NCBI GenBank assembly: GCA_964620345.1
Contig: CAZUHK010000022.1
Span: 1 to 24,864, forward strand
Reading direction: 5' to 3'
Source of the DNA: CAZUHK01 sp964620345
GTDB taxonomy: Bacteria; Planctomycetota; Phycisphaerae; Phycisphaerales; Zrk34
DNA length: 24,864 nucleotides
Made by a program: the position numbers and the translations under genes. How positions within the stretch are numbered: the stretch's first letter is position 1; each line of letters starts with the position of its first letter. Below the pieces are notes generated by a model. It searched no databases, was not told the DNA's origin, and was given only the letters and a program-made list of their open reading frames with translations. This document shows positions 23,456 to 24,864 of the stretch, piece after piece.

Positions 23456-24228
23456 GCGCAACACCTTGTGATCACATCGCAGACCACTTGAGGGAGTTAT
23501 ACACGTGCTCTCAACAAGGCGAGTACATCCGGGTGCGAACGCCCTTGCTGTATCCGGATGGGGATGTGGTGGATGTCTATGTCCACTCACAAAACGGGGG
23601 GGGAACAGTGTCTGACTTGGGTGAGACGACGGCGTGGCTTCGCACGCAATCCACAGCATCCCGCCGTTCACCGAAGCAAACGCGCTTAATCGAAGACGTG
23701 TGCCTGACACTGGACGTCGAGTTTTTTAAGGGAATGCTTTGTGCCCGTTATGACAACAATGAGGCGATGGTTGCCGCGATTGAGCGGGTGAGCCAGTCGG
23801 CCGTTCGGGTCTCGGACCTGTGGTTCACTTTTCGGACGCGCTCGGTGCAGTCCGTAACGGATGAAGTCGCCGAATATTTGTCAGACCGGCGAATTCCTTA
23901 CCAACGCGGCGAACGACTGCCGGGGCGGTTAGGCGGCATGTGGACCGTGGACTTTCACGCGCGAACACCCCAGCGCACCTCATTCGTGCAGGTTCTGACC
24001 ACCGGGAACCGCTCCGCCGCCCAGCGACTCGCCGAACACGTCCTGGCTTCGTGGTACGACCTTAGCCATTACAAGGTCGGCGCTGAAGGCGTCCGATTCG
24101 TCTCTCTGTTCGACGACACGAGCGATGTCTGGTCGGAGGAGCAGCTCCAACTGGTCGGCGACCTGTCCGACATCGCTTACTGGTCCAGGCCCGATGAATT
24201 CGCAGACGTGCTGACCGCGGTGGCGTGA
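23452..24228 (+). CDS. DUF1828/DUF1829-like protein, second gene of a two-gene unit
   Basis: This 258-aa soluble protein has an N-terminal domain resembling DUF1828 (VRTPLLYPDGDVVDVYVHSQ followed by NGGGTVSDLGET) and a C-terminal part resembling DUF1829 (WTVDFHARTPQRTSFVQVLT). The pattern DG-VVDVYV-G-VSDLGE recurs in proteins beside phage and toxin-antitoxin genes, but no activity is known. The C-terminal part has a possible nuclease-like DFHA...FVQVL strand arrangement, as seen in some PD-(D/E)xK folds. That is speculation. The 4-base overlap with the previous gene means they are translated together. It is followed within 31 bases by fragment 2 of the methyltransferase. Confidence 0.82.
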   Translation: MSATPCDHIADHLRELYTCSQQGEYIRVRTPLLYPDGDVVDVYVHSQNGGGTVSDLGETTAWLRTQSTASRRSPKQTRLIEDVCLTLDVEFFKGMLCARYDNNEAMVAAIERVSQSAVRVSDLWFTFRTRSVQSVTDEVAEYLSDRRIPYQRGERLPGRLGGMWTVDFHARTPQRTSFVQVLTTGNRSAAQRLAEHVLASWYDLSHYKVGAEGVRFVSLFDDTSDVWSEEQLQLVGDLSDIAYWSRPDEFADVLTAVA

Positions 24229-24259
24229 ACTTTTCGGTTAAACAAAACAAGCTGAATAC

Positions 24260-24361
24260 ATGACCGCCAGAATCTTCCACGCCGATCTGTGGGGTAAGCG
24301 TACCGAAAAGTACGACTGGCTCGCCGACAACAGCGTCGAATCGACCGAATGGGAGCAGGTC
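24260..24361 (+). pseudogene. Type ISP-like methyltransferase/restriction gene, fragment 2
   Basis: The frame opens MTARIFHADLWGKRTEKYDW followed by LADNSVESTEWEQV. This is the segment that directly follows DIQQG...VKLP in intact Type ISP proteins, so fragment 1 and fragment 2 were neighbours before about 1.5 kb was placed between them. At about 24359-24363 the similarity stops and passes into fragment 3 in another frame, at the bases GTCAC. Confidence 0.72.
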
Positions 24362-24669
24362 ACAAGTTCACGCCGCCGACGCCCGGCGACGACGTTCAGC
24401 CGATCAAGGTCGGCTCGGTCAAGCTCGAAGCGCACCGCGACCATGGTCGCGTCTATATCAACGCCGAACAGTACTTCGAAGGCGTCGTGCCGCAGGTCTG
24501 GCAGTTTCAGATCGGCGGCTACCCGGTCGCCGAGAAGTGGCTCAAGGACCGCCGTGGTCGTCAGTTGAACTACGACGACAAGATGCACTACCCGCGTGTC
24601 CTCGAAGCGCTGCGCCGCACCATCGAACGGATGCAGGCCATCGAGGAAGCGGCGGCCCGGACGGCGTAG
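24349..24669 (+). pseudogene. Type ISP-like methyltransferase/restriction gene, C-terminal fragment 3
   Basis: After the junction the frame reads HKFTPPTPGDDVQPIKVG, then RVYINAEQYFEGVVPQVWQF, then QIGGYPVAEKWLKDRRGRQL and DDKMHYPRVLEALRRTIERM, to a TAG at 24667. This is the conserved C-terminal end of the same protein family. It has its own ATG at 24349 and could be expressed as a 106-aa peptide, but it is only the target-recognition side of the enzyme. Compared with intact members, about 300 or more residues are missing between fragments 2 and 3. Confidence 0.78.
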
Positions 24670-24697
24670 CCGCTGCATTCCAAGGATACAGAGGTCG

Positions 24698-24834
24698 GGT
24701 TCCGCCAAGCCCCGGCGCGCGCCGGGCCGGTTGAAAACCGCGACGGGTCGGTGCGCGGCGAACCGGGGGTGGCGGGGCGTGAGTGGCGATTCCGGGGGTT
24801 GGCCGGTCACGCTGGCGCGCGCCGGGGCGGAACC
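24698..24834. repeat. GC-rich inverted-repeat element near the window end
   Basis: The left arm (24698-24723, GGTTCCGCC...CCGGCGCGCGCC) and right arm (24814-24834) are reverse complements apart from five extra bases in the left arm. They enclose about 90 bases without a gene. The left arm contains the perfect palindrome CCCGGCGCGCGCCGGG (24711-24726). It looks like a MITE or a large REP-type element. The remaining sequence to 24864 shows nothing else I can support. Confidence 0.5.
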
Positions 24835-24864
24835 GCGGCCCTTTATAGAGGGACGTTTGTTTGC

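Noticed and set aside
22742..24266. TGACCG at 22742-22747 and again at 24261-24266 as a target-site duplication of the cassette.
   Set aside because: Six bases can match by chance, and joining at this repeat would not restore a common reading frame of fragments 1 and 2.
1..24864. CRISPR arrays, tRNA or rRNA genes.
   Set aside because: No regularly spaced direct repeats with unique spacers, no cloverleaf sequences and no rRNA-like conserved stretches were seen. The repeats present are palindromic or tandem without spacers.

Overview
The window is high-GC bacterial chromosome, most likely from a member of the Planctomycetota (perhaps Phycisphaerae). That placement is inference. It rests on the act-cox gene order, the planctomycete-like SurA/PpiD-type protein, and the short AT-richer repeats placed in spacers and inside genes. 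I see no rRNA, tRNA or CRISPR array.

Positions 1-1608 hold a dispersed two-hairpin repeat, a palindromic repeat that supplies the 3' end of a minus-strand MFS transporter gene, and then a divergent promoter region. Positions 1609-16229 form one long plus-strand respiratory operon. It starts with Alternative Complex III: actA (pentaheme c), actB (molybdopterin-enzyme-like plus iron-sulfur fusion, cut by a 10-N assembly gap), actC (NrfD-like), actD, actE (monoheme c) and actF. A 103-aa one-TM protein and a SCO copper chaperone follow. The operon ends with a caa3-type, A2-class cytochrome oxidase: coxB with fused cytochrome c, coxA, coxC, a subunit IV gene and a second subunit III-like gene. Together these would carry electrons from quinol through ActC/ActF, the Fe-S and heme subunits and the CuA/heme c of CoxB to oxygen.

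Positions 16328-18179 carry a DUF1802 gene, a REP-associated tyrosine transposase (RAYT) bracketed by two inverted pairs of a 22-nt palindrome, and a small tRNA-binding OB-fold protein. Positions 18210-21645 hold two minus-strand envelope quality-control genes: a SurA/PpiD-like folding factor and an M48 lipoprotein metalloprotease. A second copy of the two-hairpin repeat lies between them. A ubiE/menG-type methyltransferase follows on the plus strand; its start codon is unclear.

Positions 22522-24669 are the most unusual part. Three fragments of one Type ISP-like N6-adenine methyltransferase/restriction gene are present. Between the first and second fragments, which would be adjacent in an intact gene, sits a cassette of about 1.5 kb. 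It holds an intact HicB-like antitoxin gene, a 12-codon remnant of hicA, and two overlapping genes of unknown function (a His-rich 152-aa protein and a DUF1828/1829-like 258-aa protein). The base composition of those two genes looks less GC-rich than the surroundings. This looks like a decayed restriction locus that took in a toxin-antitoxin or defence-like module. The two-gene unit is the best candidate here for an undescribed system. The window ends in a GC-rich inverted-repeat element.
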